The position numbers and the translations under genes are program-made. Below, one piece after another: positions 21,956 to 34,101 of a stretch of 64,000 bases of DNA; the stretch's first letter is position 1; every line of letters starts with the position of its first letter. The DNA is from Chrysoporthe austroafricana. Taxonomy: Eukaryota; Ascomycota; Sordariomycetes; Diaporthales; Cryphonectriaceae. Location: the NCBI GenBank assembly GCA_001051155.2, contig JYIP02000005.1, positions 620,001 to 684,000 of the forward strand. Reading direction: 5' to 3'. Below the pieces are notes generated by a model, which made no database searches, was not told the origin of the DNA, and saw only the letters and a program-made list of their open reading frames with translations.

Positions 21956-24596
21956 ATGGATTCATATCTTCTCAGGGCGGCAGTCCTGTATGCCCTCTCG
22001 GCCGTTTCCCGCACCTGTACCGATGTGAATGACTTCCTGCAGAGTGTGTCTTCTGCATCTGCATTACTTGACTCCCTCACGTACGAGCTGCTTGACCTCA
22101 AAGCGCCCCTCGAGAGATTAGGAGATCCCGAACTTGTCATACCTCACCAGCTGCAGCATCCGATATTGAAGATCGTCCGCAGCTGTGGAGATGTGCTTGG
22201 CCGTATTGACGATTGGGTCGAAAAGACTCCACGCGATGCACAGTGGAACCCAGTCCCTTCCGATCTTCAACAACTGCAAGGCAGCCTATGCACCTGCCGG
22301 AGGGCCCTGCAGCTGGCGCTGGAGGCTGCGAACCTGTACGTGATAAAAAGGGAGGCCTTGTGCGAACAAGGCCCGGCACGTTTATGATAAAACACGGGCG
22401 CTGACCCTTGGACCACATTTTCCTTCCAGAGCCGCCGCAGAAGACGATTCTGTCGATGCAGACATCTTCGGCACGTATCTTGACCATGACACAAGCCGTA
22501 TTCTCGCTTTGCTCCGTCGAATGCTGCAGCAAGTCCAAGAGGGTGACCGCGACGACGATCTGAAGAAGGTGCTTAGGTCGTCCTTGGACGAAGTCCGGCT
22601 CTACATACAAGACAAGTGTCGAAGCCGGGACGACAAGAAGCCCAACCTCGCCCAACCTGCCGAGTCAAGATCCTTTGCGAGTAGCGAGCAAGATGAGTAT
22701 GCCAACTGACATAAACAAATTTACTGTTCAAATCTGACGCGTATCTCCGTCAGTATGGCGCCGAAAATGACCGTCGAGCCAAGGAGAGCAGAAACACCAA
22801 CTGGTGAACCTCGCAGACCCACAAATAAGTTTGCCAAAGCCATTGCAAGATGGTCCATCGGCACGCAAAGGAAATCCAATAGCCCTTCTTCCTCTTCATT
22901 ACCACGCTCTTCTTCCCGTCCTTCGTCAGAGAGATCCATGGCGAAGAACCCAACCGATGACTCCAGGTCCGCTGACGGCAGCGCTTTGGAGATGTCTGGG
23001 CAATCATCAATACTGTCACACGCATCACATGGCTCGAGATCATCGTACACGTCGAGCTTCAGCTCAAACGAGCCGCCCCCAACCTCAATGTCGTTCAGCC
23101 CATTCTTCACGGTCCCGACACCCCCCACGAAGCACACCCAGTGGCCGACATTGAGTTCGATGAACGAAGAGGTCCCGGCTGATGCCAACATCTCGCCTTC
23201 GGCTGCTAGCCTCGACATGACCCCGACAACGACGCCTGCAGCTTATGGGCGTGCGTCGGCCGGTGGGCGGTTACCATACTTTGCGGCCAGCCTGCCAGAC
23301 AAGATTGTCATCGATCCCTCTGACATTCCAGCACCCTGGAGACCAGCGCACTCCAGACCTCCCAAGACAGAACTAACACGTACAAAGCTGCTATCGCATA
23401 CGAGCAAAGAAAAGACTGCAGGACATGCGTCTGCCGTATTTTTTGCCGACCTGTCGCCATCCACATATATCCTAGCGAGCAAGCACGGGGACAAGAGCAT
23501 CAGAGTCCACGGCCTGCCGCAGAGCAATATCCAGGGGTCTTTCAAGATCAGCTTCTATATCCAGATGCAGGAGCGGTCCCGGGAGTTCTTCGTGACCAGC
23601 CACGCCATCATCTCAGAGACGAGGAGCCTGATGGCCGTCGCTACGGGGTTCGGACACAGCCTGGAGATCTGGAACTGGGCGTCCAAGAAGAAGCTGCAGG
23701 GGATCGAGTCCGTGTACCGCTGGGCTGCCGCCAAGAAAGATATCTTCGAGACTGCGTATCCCCCGCTGGCTTGCTACCGAGAAGCGGAGGACTCGATCTA
23801 TCTATTCCCTGTCTCCCAGAGCAAGTCGGATCACCCCGCCAGCTCGAAGGAGAAGCTGTTCGGAACGCCTGCCATTATTCGGCTTGCAGATGCTGGCCTT
23901 CCCTACGTTCCCAAGCTGCCAGAAATAGTGTACTCGTCGACCGCACCACTTCTGGTAGCAGCTGCGGGACCACGACCGCCCCGAGCAGGCCATCCGCCGC
24001 CGAAACATTCAGCCATGCTGATGGTCTGGGATCTCGCCTCTGGCGACGCGGACCAGAGCTCGCGCCCACGGCGAGTCTCGCTGCCCACGAGGCACGCGGA
24101 GCTGGAGGGGTCGCTGCCCTGCGGCCTGGCGACGCACGGCAGCACCGTCGTGTCCATCTGGATCCCCAACAACGTGCGGGTGATCGGGCACGCGGGGGTG
24201 TGGCAGGTTGAGCCGGTCACGCAGCACGAGCGGTACGTGCTGGTCTGGGATTTCGAGACCGACGCGACGGAGCTGTTCGCCATCCCGAACGAGAACACGA
24301 TCACATGCATCAGCCCGGACTGTCGCTATGTGGCGTACCGTCAAGGGCCTGGGCCGGAAACAAAGCAGGGGAGAGACGTCTGCCTGGTGATTCTCGACGC
24401 GATGAATGGGGGAAGCGAACTATGGAGAACGCCGACGCGTCAGGGAGGTAGCGGGCTCACAAGAGATTGCGATCAGCTCATGGATCTTTCGAGAATCACA
24501 TTTATCTCCTTCTCTTCCGATGGTGGCCAATTTATTGTAGGCGACACAACGGGGTCCGTCGGTATATACGAGCACAGAAGCCTTGGTATTGAATAA
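21956..24596 (+). CDS. Helical N-terminal domain + Ser-rich linker + WD40-like propeller protein
   Basis: Two apparently separate open frames are one gene. Exons are 21956-22335, 22430-22696 and 22754-24596; the second intron (57 nt, GTATGC, CTGAC branch site, GTCAG) removes the stop at 22707 and joins the frames in phase, giving 829 residues. Residues 1-215 are predicted mostly helical (MDSYLLRAAVLYALSAVSR... with Leu-rich amphipathic repeats) and resemble the N-terminal domains of fungal STAND/NLR-like proteins. Residues 217-430 are Ser/Pro/Thr-rich and probably disordered. Residues about 440-829 show repeated beta-blade patterns ending in L-x-I/V-W (LEIWNW, LMVWDL, LVWDFE, VGIYEH), typical of WD40 or YVTN-type propellers. 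No P-loop (GxxxxGK[ST]) is present, so it is not a complete NLR. It lies between an AA9 enzyme and swollenin but has no secretion signal, so it is probably intracellular. The function is unknown. Confidence 0.75.
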
Positions 24597-24804
24597 GTTC
24601 ACTCGCATCAGAACACGAGGACGGCGTTATAGCATCATCAGCCAATTGCAGGCTCTAGCTAGAGATACAGGTAATACATAATCTAAAGAGAATAAGTGGT
24701 TGAGACCGGTGCTGTTGAGGCAGTTCAAGATCTGTGTAGGCCATATATACATAGGGCCTTAGAACTTATCTACTCCTATCCTATTCTCACGCGTCCTCCG
24801 ACCA

Positions 24805-26767
24805 CTAGTTGACTGAGAACTGGACTCCCATATCGATATAGTAGTAATTCGCATCGGCATCGGCCGGGGCCGTGAAGGACGTGATGGCGTCCATGTTCAC
24901 GATCTGCTCCCCGGTAGGGCTCGTCAGCCGGACCCCGACCGGCACGTTGACGGGCCCGGCGCCCTGGGGCATCACCCAGGCGCCGTAGCGCTCCTGCGGC
25001 CGGCTGCTCGTGTAGTCCGGGTTCTGCTCGAGGGCCAGCCACTCGCTGTCGCCGGCGCCCAGGACCTCGAAGGAGACGATGCTCCCGGGGCCGTTCGCGT
25101 TGACGGCCGAGAGCGCGAAGTAGTACGGGCCGGCGCCCACCTGGAGCCACAGGTAGACGTTGCCGGGCTTGGGGCACGGCACGCGCTGGTAGCGGATCGG
25201 GATGACTCCTTCGGCGAGACTACCGTTGCCCTGCAGGCGGCCCATGGCGACGTCCGAGAGATCCACTAGAGACCGAGACGTCAGTCTTTGCTCCCTTTCC
25301 AAGACATGGCTGGACCAGTGGGTCACGGATCCGGACCCAGCAGTGCCGAATGTCCCCGACGAAGGTACTTACTGTGATGGCTGCCCTCTGGGATTGGGCA
25401 TCCATATGTGAAGTCTGACACCTCTCCACAATGATCCGCGCCGGAACCACCTAGGAAATACCGGCTGTCAGTCCCTCAAATCTTCATGATCATCGCCTGA
25501 TGCCGCCTATCTTTGCATAATACTTACAGCACCACTTTGGGTTCGCGTCGCAGGGGCAGCTGTCGACTATTTCAAGAATGATAGGATCCGTATAACCGTC
25601 CTCGCCGACGGCATAATCCGTGCCGTCATCTTTGGTGCGGATCAGCTGGAAGCACTCTCCGCATGATAGATAGTTGTCGAGGTCGCCAGGCAGGTTGGGC
25701 CAGAACTAGAAGAGGAACTAGTATTAGTCTCAACATGCCAGGTAGTAATGTTGCATTGTCCCACGCAGGTCCTGCATCTGCCCAGCCGGGGCACGTACTT
25801 GGGTGTAGTAATCGCCGTTTGGCGCAGCGAAATTCCCTCTCATCGTCAGGTTGGTAGTCGTAGGGTCCTGGCACAGGCTCGGATAGGCCAGGCAGAAGGC
25901 GTCGCAGGTGTCTCCGAGGGTCTCAGCAACCCACGCCTCGGAGGTGTTGGTATTGGTGCATAGGCCATAGAGACCGAAGCCGCACGCGCCTCCTGGGGTC
26001 TCGCCGAAGTGTGTAGATCTCTGCCATTGTAGTCAGCTGCAGGCTCCCTGCACAGTATTTTATATAGAGAAAGGCGCACACTGTAGTGCCAGTCCTCGGT
26101 GTCGTTGACATGGAAGGTCTCCCCCCACATGGTCCCAGACATGCAGTCGGCAGAGGGCGGCGTGATGCACTCGCCGGTGCAGGTATCGTCGCACGACGTA
26201 GACTCGTTCTGGTTGGAGCAGTAGAGCGGACAGCACACATTGTCGACCAGGGTCCAGTCGCCGCAGGAACTTGAGTTTGCAGAAGGGTAGGCAGACTGCG
26301 CGTGGGATGCTGTCGTCGCCGTGGCATCGGTCGTGGTATAGTCGGTTGCGCCGGTGTAGCTGCTAACACTGGTGGCTGAAGTTGCGGCGGTTACGCTGTT
26401 TGTCATTGTCTAGACCAGGAGATCAGTAAATTAATTCAATCCGAGGCGCCGCGGAGGTGGCCCTCCGGCTGGGTGTTGCAGCTCACAGAAGCGTCACTGG
26501 AAGGGATACACTGCGAGTAGTATGCGTTCGTATAGTAGCATGTATAGCCAGTCTCGCAACAGGTCGTCCCCGTCCAGCCTTCGCCGCCACACTGCGCGCT
26601 GCGTAGGTATCTGTGAGTATGGATTTCACCTGGGAAGAGCCAAGGCTGAGGGTAGCAAATGGTGTGGTTCCTCACTAGGATGCGGCACAGTCGTCCTGCT
26701 GCAGAGATACCTCGACGAGGCCTGCAAGGCCCTGCAGGACGAACAAGAGTCTCTGAGCCAGTCTCAT
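24805..26767 (-). CDS. SWO1: Swollenin: CBM1 plus expansin-like module (secreted)
   Basis: Swollenin loosens crystalline cellulose without much hydrolysis. Seven exons (26767-26676, 26598-26487, 26409-26080, 26020-25799, 25705-25528, 25450-25373, 25265-24805) give 490 residues, close to the known length of about 490. All introns are GT-AG and every phase closes. Order of parts: a signal peptide ([16 protein letters not shown]); a fungal CBM1 ([19 protein letters not shown]...YYSQC, about residues 32-66); a Ser/Thr linker; the swollenin-specific block [18 protein letters not shown]; a double-psi beta-barrel region with [36 protein letters not shown] and PKWCC; and a C-terminal expansin/CBM63-like domain containing [23 protein letters not shown] and [10 protein letters not shown]. 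The layout and motifs match swollenins of Trichoderma and related fungi. No truncation or missing Cys was seen. The AA9 gene on the same strand lies 4.4 kb away, so co-induction by cellulose is a reasonable inference. Confidence 0.95.
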
Positions 26768-27538
26768 GTTGCAAGTGGCTTCTGAGCCTGGGATTAATTA
26801 CGCTGAGCGGTATTGGCTGAAGTGGTCACTAGGGAGGATCACATCGGCGCTCTGCGACTGTAAATTAACAGCTAATATATATCTAAATACCCGGCTGTCG
26901 ACTTTATAGTCACGACACGCTCCTGATGTCTGCGACGTGCGAGTCATTCCTATCGCATTGGACGGACAGTCCCCGATTCCTCGACACCCTCAATGTGGCA
27001 AGTCTACACCGGGTCACCACTGTGGCTGGACTGCACTGTTCAATTGTCTGGTACAGCAACCGGTTCAATGCCGTGCGGACCTTGTCGGCGACGTGTAGCC
27101 GCACCGCTTTGGGAGCGAGGTGAGGTCTGCAGCGGCCCGCAATCCCAAGACGACGAGGTTCGAACGCCAAACAACTCTCAGGAGGATAGGCTGATGTCCG
27201 CTCTGGGTTAGCGCTGGTGGAGGATCGCGGAGGAGTGAGCCGACACTGGAGCCTGCGCCTCCGCAGCGAATATGTACTAGCCATGGATAAATAATCGTCT
27301 TTTGGAGTAGTCACGCAATATTAGGTATTCTCTCTATTAATTACTAAAGACCCGTGAGCGGGAGCGCACTCAAGCTTCCGGTCGGCTGTAATGTAATGCA
27401 GGTTTAATCATACGAGAATTCAGCAAAGAATGGGCCTTTCACACTATATCCGCCCCCTCAACCGTGGGATGGACCTGGGCTCCTTATCAATTCTCCGGTG
27501 CCCGCGTCCTCATACTTTCCCGACACAGAGGAGGAGCC
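26768..27538. other. Intergenic region upstream of swollenin
   Basis: This contains the swollenin promoter (minus strand) and the 3' end region of the F-box gene. No gene, repeat or clear Xyr1/CreA-type site was recognised by eye. Confidence 0.45.
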
Positions 27539-29365
27539 CTAGTTCTTGTCCGACCCCCAGAGGTCGTCATCATCACCACCATCCTTCATCTCAGTGATCT
27601 TGAGGCTCTCCTTGGCTTGCAGAGCCTGGGCGGAGTCCTCCTTCTCGATCACGGGCGCATACTTCATGTCGCGCCTCGTGCCCAAGCTCCGTCCCTCGAA
27701 CCTGCTCGCGATGCCCGCACGGCCTAGCGGCTGTTGCCTTGGGGCCATCTGTACCTTGAGATCATGCTTCTGCAGCGACTCTGCAGAGAACTGGGCTGGC
27801 CACTTGCGAGGCTGCTCTTCGCCGAAGCCGCCGTAGTCTTTCCAGACAGTGAGGATGATACTCTCTCCCAGGCCATCGATCTCGACCACGCTGAGGCTGT
27901 AGTCGGCATTGGAGTCCACGCAGCAGTACACCCTTCCCTGGTTGGACTGAAGATATTGAATCCCGTCCAGGATTCCAGACTCGGCCAGCTTCAGTCGGCC
28001 CTCCTCGTCCGCCTGGCCGGCCGCTAGTGCGAGCGCCCCGGAGATGGCAGAGTGGACGGATCTGGCAAAAGGATCGAGGGGAAGCCGCCAGGCGGGCATA
28101 GGAGCCGTGAACTTGGACCACGCGTCGTTGGGCTCGTTGGCGCACATCACGATCTGGGTCCTGGTCAGGAGCTGGCCCTCGACGAGTCTGGCCACGTGTG
28201 AGGTTTCGCCGAGTATCGCCAGCTTGGACGTCGTATACCCGGTGGTTCTTAGCGACCGGGTCTGCATTGCACCCAAGATCCGCTGAGTCTGCTCGTTGCT
28301 GCAGTCGCCTAGAGCGATGGTCTTGGCGAGGAGGCGGGTGAGATTGAAGGATGGCATTCCCGAGGCAGCGCTAAAGTTCTGATCGTTGTAGCACGACGAT
28401 AGGCGGCCGGTGGGTCGGTGGATGGTTTGGCAGCGGTCACAGAAGATGCCATCTGGTATGAGGCGTGCAAGAAGATGCCTCAGCTCTTTTGTCGCACCGT
28501 CGTCAAGTAAATTGATCGTATCCTGACCAAGATAGTCCTCATCAGACATGAAGAAGGCCGTCTTGCAGGTCATCATGAATGACTGTGCATCCTCGGAGGA
28601 GAGGAAGCTCATAACATAGACCAACATCTCTCGTGGCAGCTTAAGGAGCCTGCAGTCATCGCCAACGATCCACTCCGCCGACTCGTCGTCTGCAGCACCG
28701 GCGATGTCAGTCGAGACGGATTTTGGCCTGAGGTCAAATGGGATCAAGTCTTTCACACCAACCCACGGGTTTCCCGTACCCAGTCTGGGTGGACCGGCGA
28801 AGTCTGGTACGCACCATGCGCAGTAGCACTTCGGCGCACCAGGCTGCCGATTGCTGCACTGGAACTTGCCGAGCTCTTTCAGCAGCTTCAGGTCTCCCAT
28901 GACAAGCTTCGAGGGCAACGGTCCGGGATTTCTTTTGCGCGCACTCGCCATAGATGCTTGAAGTCTAGAACCAGTCAGTCAGCACAGCCAGTCTTGTGGG
29001 TTGTCTCAAAGACACCAGGGTACTCACACCATTTTCTTCTCTATCTGACGACGCTTCGCGGGCGGCTTCCCACTAGTGGACGGTGAGAGATTCTCAGTTT
29101 GAGGACGCTTCGCGGCCGCCTTTGTCGTGGTCCGGTTGGTGGGTTTGGGATTGGTGGCGGTGGACGACGTGATGCTCGCTAGGTGTGGAGTAGGAGGTCG
29201 CATATGCTTACGAGCTGGTTTTATGAACAACAAGTCTTCCAATCGCGAAGATGAAGAATCCTGGGATTGAGACAAGTTGTATTGAGAATCCTGGGATTGG
29301 GACATGTTGAATTCAGAATCCTGGGATTGAGACATGTTGAATTGAGAATCCTGGGATTGAGACAT
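27539..29365 (-). CDS. F-box-like protein with SQSQDS-repeat N-terminus
   Basis: Exons 29365-29028 and 28964-27539 join in phase (63-nt intron, GTGAGT, GCTGAC branch site, TCTAG) to give 587 residues. Residues 1-45 are four near-perfect 10-residue units of the form MSQSQDSQFN, encoded by a 30-bp tandem repeat. A basic Ser/Thr/Lys-rich stretch follows and ends in PPAKRRQIEKK, a possible nuclear-localisation signal. A small Cys cluster (CSNRQPGAPKCYCAWC, about 149-164) precedes an F-box-like segment (LLKLPREMLVYVMSFLS, about 219-236). A CxxC..H motif (CDRCQTIH) follows, as in other fungal F-box proteins, where F-box domains recruit substrates to SCF ubiquitin ligases. The acidic C-terminus ends DDDDLWGSDKN. 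If the first exon is a separate transcript, the main protein would start at ATG 28951 (470 residues). The substrate is unknown. Confidence 0.7.
29246..29365 (-). repeat. Four 30-bp tandem repeats coding for MSQSQDSQFN-type units
   Basis: Four consecutive 30-bp units begin exactly at the ATG at 29365 and differ by only a few substitutions; the last unit degenerates at its 3' end. The period is a multiple of three, so copy-number change would keep the frame. Confidence 0.9.
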
Positions 29366-30719
29366 GTTGTAGTAGGTGGCATATGTTCGTGAGATGCAGA
29401 GTGAGGGAGTCTAGCGTCAACGGGGGATCTGAGGAAATCGGAGTTGTTAAATAGATTTGGACGAAGCGGCGAGTTTAGTCTTTTTTCGAGACCACAATCA
29501 AGAGCCAATTTCGGTGCAATGTCTCTAGAGGTTGCTACAGCCACGTGCTTTTCACACAATGCGTCCAGTTTTGATAGAGCTCACCAGTAATTCGCCCGTT
29601 GATATTCACTAGGATAATAATTGGAGATGGTTGGCCAATGTTCAATACACAACACTGGAATTAAACGCTATCAATCTAACGATATGACAACGATTTGGCT
29701 ATTCAAACTCGAACTTTTATTCATTATAAGCCCACGAAGCTTATCGTATAGAGGTTCCACATCAGCACAGCCTCGGGGTTCCAGCAGTTCCTTCACGCTC
29801 GCCTCCTCTGTAAGCCAGTATTGTATAACAATAAGAGTGCTGACAACTGTTCAAAACTCGTGTTACGATTTTCCAAGATAGTGAATAGTGAATACCTTAC
29901 TCAATCATATGTCACAGTAGACCAATACGCTAAGTGGAGCCCAGGAGTAAGTGTTCAGAAATGCTTAGATTCTACTGAGTGATTTAAATTCACTCGGCTG
30001 CCTGGAAGGCTAGGAGTGAATTCAAATCAGGCGCAGTAGTCACTAGTCGGATTAATAATATGAGCTGTACACGGAGGTGAGGTCTTCACTGGTGGCATAC
30101 AGGTACAAAGCGTGTCCGTCTTCGAAATTCTTCCGCATACACGAGAGGACTCACAGTCACTCGGTTTTTCTTCAAGATATGCCAAAGCACAGATGCTTCT
30201 GGAATAAGATTTACTGACCACGGAATAGGGACGTGGTGATTTCATTGAGGCGATTATCTTCAAGCTCGCAGCCCAAAGACCCCTAATTGCTGCCGATCTT
30301 GACGGCTATTGACCACACACTAGCACTTGACTGAGCTTTCAACAAGCACAGCAAGTGTCATCAGTCTGACCTGTTTGAACTAATTCCTGTTCACTCTTCG
30401 CGCTAGGGCTCTTAAGTCTCTTCCGACCTGCGAATTAATCATGACCCCGTTTCGCTTTTTGATCAATATTGAGAAGATGGACAGAAGTAGGGTTCGATCG
30501 TCTTTGATTTGAATATATAAACCCGGCCAATCTCACATCTGCCTCCTCCAGAACAAATCCGCACAGCATCGGTGAGGCAAACTCTCGATACAGAGTTGTG
30601 ACCACCAATCAACACCATCACCAAGAACAACAGACAGAAGAATCAGAAGAAAGCCTTGGGTCTTCACGAGGACCAAGATCGAGATTTGAGTCTACGTACA
30701 GAATCATTAGACTCCGACT
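29366..30719. other. Divergent intergenic region
   Basis: A comparatively A/T-rich stretch without a supported gene. A minus-strand open frame at 30027-30263 has no ATG at its start and no recognisable features. A TATATAAA element (30514-30521) and an A/C-rich leader (about 30545-30719) on the plus strand suit the downstream gene. Confidence 0.5.
30514..30521 (+). promoter_or_regulatory. Probable TATA box of the gene at 30720
   Basis: TATATAAA lies about 200 bp before ATG 30720 and is followed by a CAA/CACCA-rich region typical of fungal 5' leaders, with no intervening ATG. Confidence 0.5.
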
Positions 30720-31679
30720 ATGGATTGTTCTTGGCCCGGCGACTTCAAGCAGGCTGTCTCGCAAGACCGACTGGTACCACGGACTCCGGCACTTTACATA
30801 GAGATGGAAATCAGACGGCCGCCCTCACCCTCTTCCGATGTGGCTTACGACACAAGGAGGCCTGATTTGAGACCCTCTACTGCCCTCGCCGTTGGCCGCA
30901 AAGGCTTCTTCGCCGACCATGACGGCAATGAAAGCGCCGTTATCGACTCGGACTCTGATTTGGACTCCGGTGCAGAGTCCTTCATAGTTGAGAAAGACCT
31001 CAAGGAGCACTGGAACGAGGCACCCGAATATCCTGACTCGGACACTCAGCTCACTCCGTCAACGTCCTTCGGCAATGAGAGCACCGCCGACGTTCGCGGC
31101 CGGACAGTCAAGGTCCCTAAAAAGAGGAAGCATGAAGAGGACTGGGAGGTTAGTGAGGACGACGCGGGGCGGAACACGGACCCAAGTCTTGGGCCCTTGT
31201 TCCCTAGCTCCACGGATGTCGCCGCCTACCCCGGCGCCCACCACGACGCATGGTGGGGCGTGTTGGAGCTGGGCGTGAGCATGTGGTATCTTCAGCACCG
31301 CTTCTGCTCGACCACGTGGATCAGGTGTGCTGAGAACTGGAATCCGCGGTGTTTGTGCCACGACTACCTCGACGACTGGGGCGAGAGGCGGAGGCGGGCT
31401 CTGCGGTGGAACATCGCGAAGTCTCCCCAGCTACCGGACGGGTTCACGTTGTATCCGTACCCACCCGATAAGGCGTGTCTGGTCGCGGCGAAAACCGTTG
31501 AGAGGCCAGTCCCGATGCTGAAGGTTACCACGCCCGATGGCGAAGACCTGTACCCGCACGACGAGAACGAGTGGCCTGCGCCTCCTCCACCCCGAGCTGC
31601 CGGATTCGTTCGGGGGTTGCCGCCACCGCGGGGGCGCTATGAGATGGTGTACGAGGACGAGGAACCCCCTGAACTCTAG
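30720..31679 (+). CDS. Hypothetical protein, acidic N-half, Trp-rich C-half
   Basis: Unrecognised intronless 319-residue protein. ATG 30720 is the first ATG after the TATA-like element. Residues about 75-145 are strongly acidic and Ser-rich (DSDSDLDSGAESF, EEDWEVSEDD) with a basic KVPKKRKHEED patch that could be a nuclear-localisation signal. Residues about 170-235 hold a Trp/Cys-rich block (DAWWGVLELG, STTWIRCAENWNPRCLCHDYLDDWGERRRR) that looks like a folded domain. The C-terminus is Pro-rich (EWPAPPPPR, GLPPPRGR). Codon use is GC-rich in the third position through the C-half, which supports coding. No catalytic motif, signal peptide or membrane helix is seen. It lies divergent from the F-box gene. 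Confidence 0.65.
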   Translation: MDCSWPGDFKQAVSQDRLVPRTPALYIEMEIRRPPSPSSDVAYDTRRPDLRPSTALAVGRKGFFADHDGNESAVIDSDSDLDSGAESFIVEKDLKEHWNEAPEYPDSDTQLTPSTSFGNESTADVRGRTVKVPKKRKHEEDWEVSEDDAGRNTDPSLGPLFPSSTDVAAYPGAHHDAWWGVLELGVSMWYLQHRFCSTTWIRCAENWNPRCLCHDYLDDWGERRRRALRWNIAKSPQLPDGFTLYPYPPDKACLVAAKTVERPVPMLKVTTPDGEDLYPHDENEWPAPPPPRAAGFVRGLPPPRGRYEMVYEDEEPPEL

Positions 31680-34101
31680 AGAGGGTGGAGGTGCGGGTGA
31701 TCGGCGTGCGTTGGGTCGTATTGTGGTAGATAGCCTTCACTGCCTTGTCGGTGCATTGTTGGCGTGAGGGGTCTGAGTACGGTCACAAGAGGGTACATGT
31801 ATATGACTATATGCCGATCATAGGGGAGCTATGGTGTAGATCAGATTTCTAATTGGGCAGTTTTGGTTCTAAACTTTTACTATACGACCCCAGTAATCAC
31901 TTTGATTGTAAGAAGAGCTAAAAATTCTCACTATCTGTGATATGCTACCGCACATGAGGGAAGACTCAATCAACATGTAGATCCTCTACATGATCTACGA
32001 AATATACGCCACGCTCTAGCTGTCGCCACTGCTCTGGTCGGCCATTTGTGAGTGATTATCATCGAATCTAGACCATGTCAGCGTTAAAGTAGAGCTAGTG
32101 ACACCGGTGATCTGTTCTTATCAGCTGTTGCCCAATCACCTGTTCTCTGGATGGCGATGGGCGCATATCCTTCAGCTGCGCCGTCGAGGCCCATTGCGGT
32201 ATACTCAGTCGTGGTTCTTGGGCCACTGACCACGAGCTCGTCGCCGACCACATCATCCTGCACGTCGTGGCCGCGTTGTCCCCAGCTGTCTCGCGAGACT
32301 ACAGCAAGCGGCTTGCAAGCATTCTATCTAGTCGTAGCACGTTGAGATTTCGCCATGTATCCTTATGCCCGGAACGCAGCCATCATGATCGCGACCCTCG
32401 TCGAGGCACCGTTCTGCCGTATTGTAAGATGGATCACTCAGCTTGTCCCCGAGGATGCCGGCGAGAATGCCGGCGAGAGTGCTCAGAGCCGAATATTGTT
32501 GATTTTCACAAGGCTAGGCTGCCCAGGGTAGGGCTCTGGGAAGCGCAGGGGCCCCTTGCACATACATATGCCGACAAGGGGCAGGGGTTTGAGGTTGAGT
32601 ACCGCGGTGCGTGGGGTACGGAGTGACTACCTAGGTACTTGCTTGCTTTTGGGACTGGAACTGGAAATTGATGGTCCCGGGATCTCGGAATCACAGGTGA
32701 TGGGTGGCGTATCTACGTAGTATTCTGACGGGCTGTATCTCCCTCGGTAAAACTTTATCAAGAGGTCTGTGGCGGTGGTGGTCTATGGCGGCTAAGGTAC
32801 CACATCGCCTACCCTCACGTCGATGCCAGCTGAAAGGCCAGAAAGAGCAGGCAGACGATCGCCAGTCAGCCCACTCTCTGACGACAGTAAGATAGCCTGC
32901 CGCGTGCCTACGTAGCGGAGATAGTACGATCTCCAGGGCTGTGCGACGATGCTATGGATCGTAGCCTGTGCCATGGTGTTCTAGATGACCATCATCTCCG
33001 CCCTGCGTAAGCCAACCCCTGGCTGTCTAATAACGAGCAGGACCGTCGGCCTCACCATGCCCGAGTATACACCACAGCGTTGAGGCTGTGCTGGGGGGAG
33101 GCACACCGGAAGCAGCGGGATGGACCCCCTTGGAAATGCTGCGCAGGAACGGCGCGGGCGCAGGACGTCCCTTCAGCCCCTCAGGACAGCCGGGATGACT
33201 TCGCTTGCACCGCGAGATTGCGCTGCTCTGAACCTTGTGCCTCCGATGTGTGGTGAGCCTGGTCGTGTTCGCGTTCTTGCATGCCGCCGGCGATCCTCCT
33301 CCGGGGCCCGCGCCGTCCTGTCATTTCTCCGCCATGCCGCTGTCACTCCCACAGAGAGAAAACTTGTCCGCCCCCTGTCGGTCTGTCACGGACAGAAATT
33401 TCGCAGCCGCATTCACTTCGCATCGACGGTTAGGCCCGAGTGCCGCTCTGATGGCCTCCTCTGGATATCCGCCCATCGCCAGCACTATACACAGTACCCT
33501 CGCTGCGCTCCACGCCGGCCTGCCACGGCTGAGAAATGGAACGACCGGTGCGCAAGCTCGAAACCCGGCTGTGGTGCTCGTGGCGCCAATCTCCGTTGGG
33601 ACGAGATGGTGGCTGGGCGGGTGTGTACCACCGTCCGACGAGAACGAGTGATGGCGGCCACCCGGGATCAGATGGGCACACCAGAAGCAAGGCACAAATA
33701 AAAATCCGAGACAGGTTCAATATTGATTTCAAATAGCGCCATATACAAAATTGAGCGTATCACAACCCCGGCGCTCATCGGAAGCCGCGTAACAACTGGA
33801 TATCGTGCCTAGGCCGCCAAGGTAAGTCCGCACTCGCGGACGACGCAAGGTCGGAGGACTAGCTCTGCTACGGCAGGTATTCACATTGCGCCAACTGCAG
33901 ATGGATATTGTCTGTAGTCAGCCCGCCAATAACGTCGTTGGGAGCGAAGACTAAGGAGAATGCGGAACAGACTGGGCAGGCTTCGGGCTGAGTATCCGTG
34001 ACTTGCATGAAAGAAACTAATGTGGCCACCCCTGGTCACACACCCACGGGAATTCGCTAGTTGAGCCCTCTCGCCGGCTGCTACTACCCAGCAGCCGCGC
34101 G
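31680..34101. other. Intergenic 2.4 kb, no supported gene
   Basis: Several short open frames overlap on both strands (for example around 33120-33701), but they compete with each other, lack motifs and mostly lack ATG starts. No repeats or RNA genes recognised. Confidence 0.5.

Noticed and set aside
22697..22753. Two separate genes at 21956-22709 and 22755-24596
   Set aside because: A canonical intron with a CTGAC branch site removes the stop and joins the frames in phase, so one gene is the simpler reading.
33120..33701. Possible 193-residue plus-strand gene
   Set aside because: Several frames on both strands are equally open here, with no motif or consistent codon bias.
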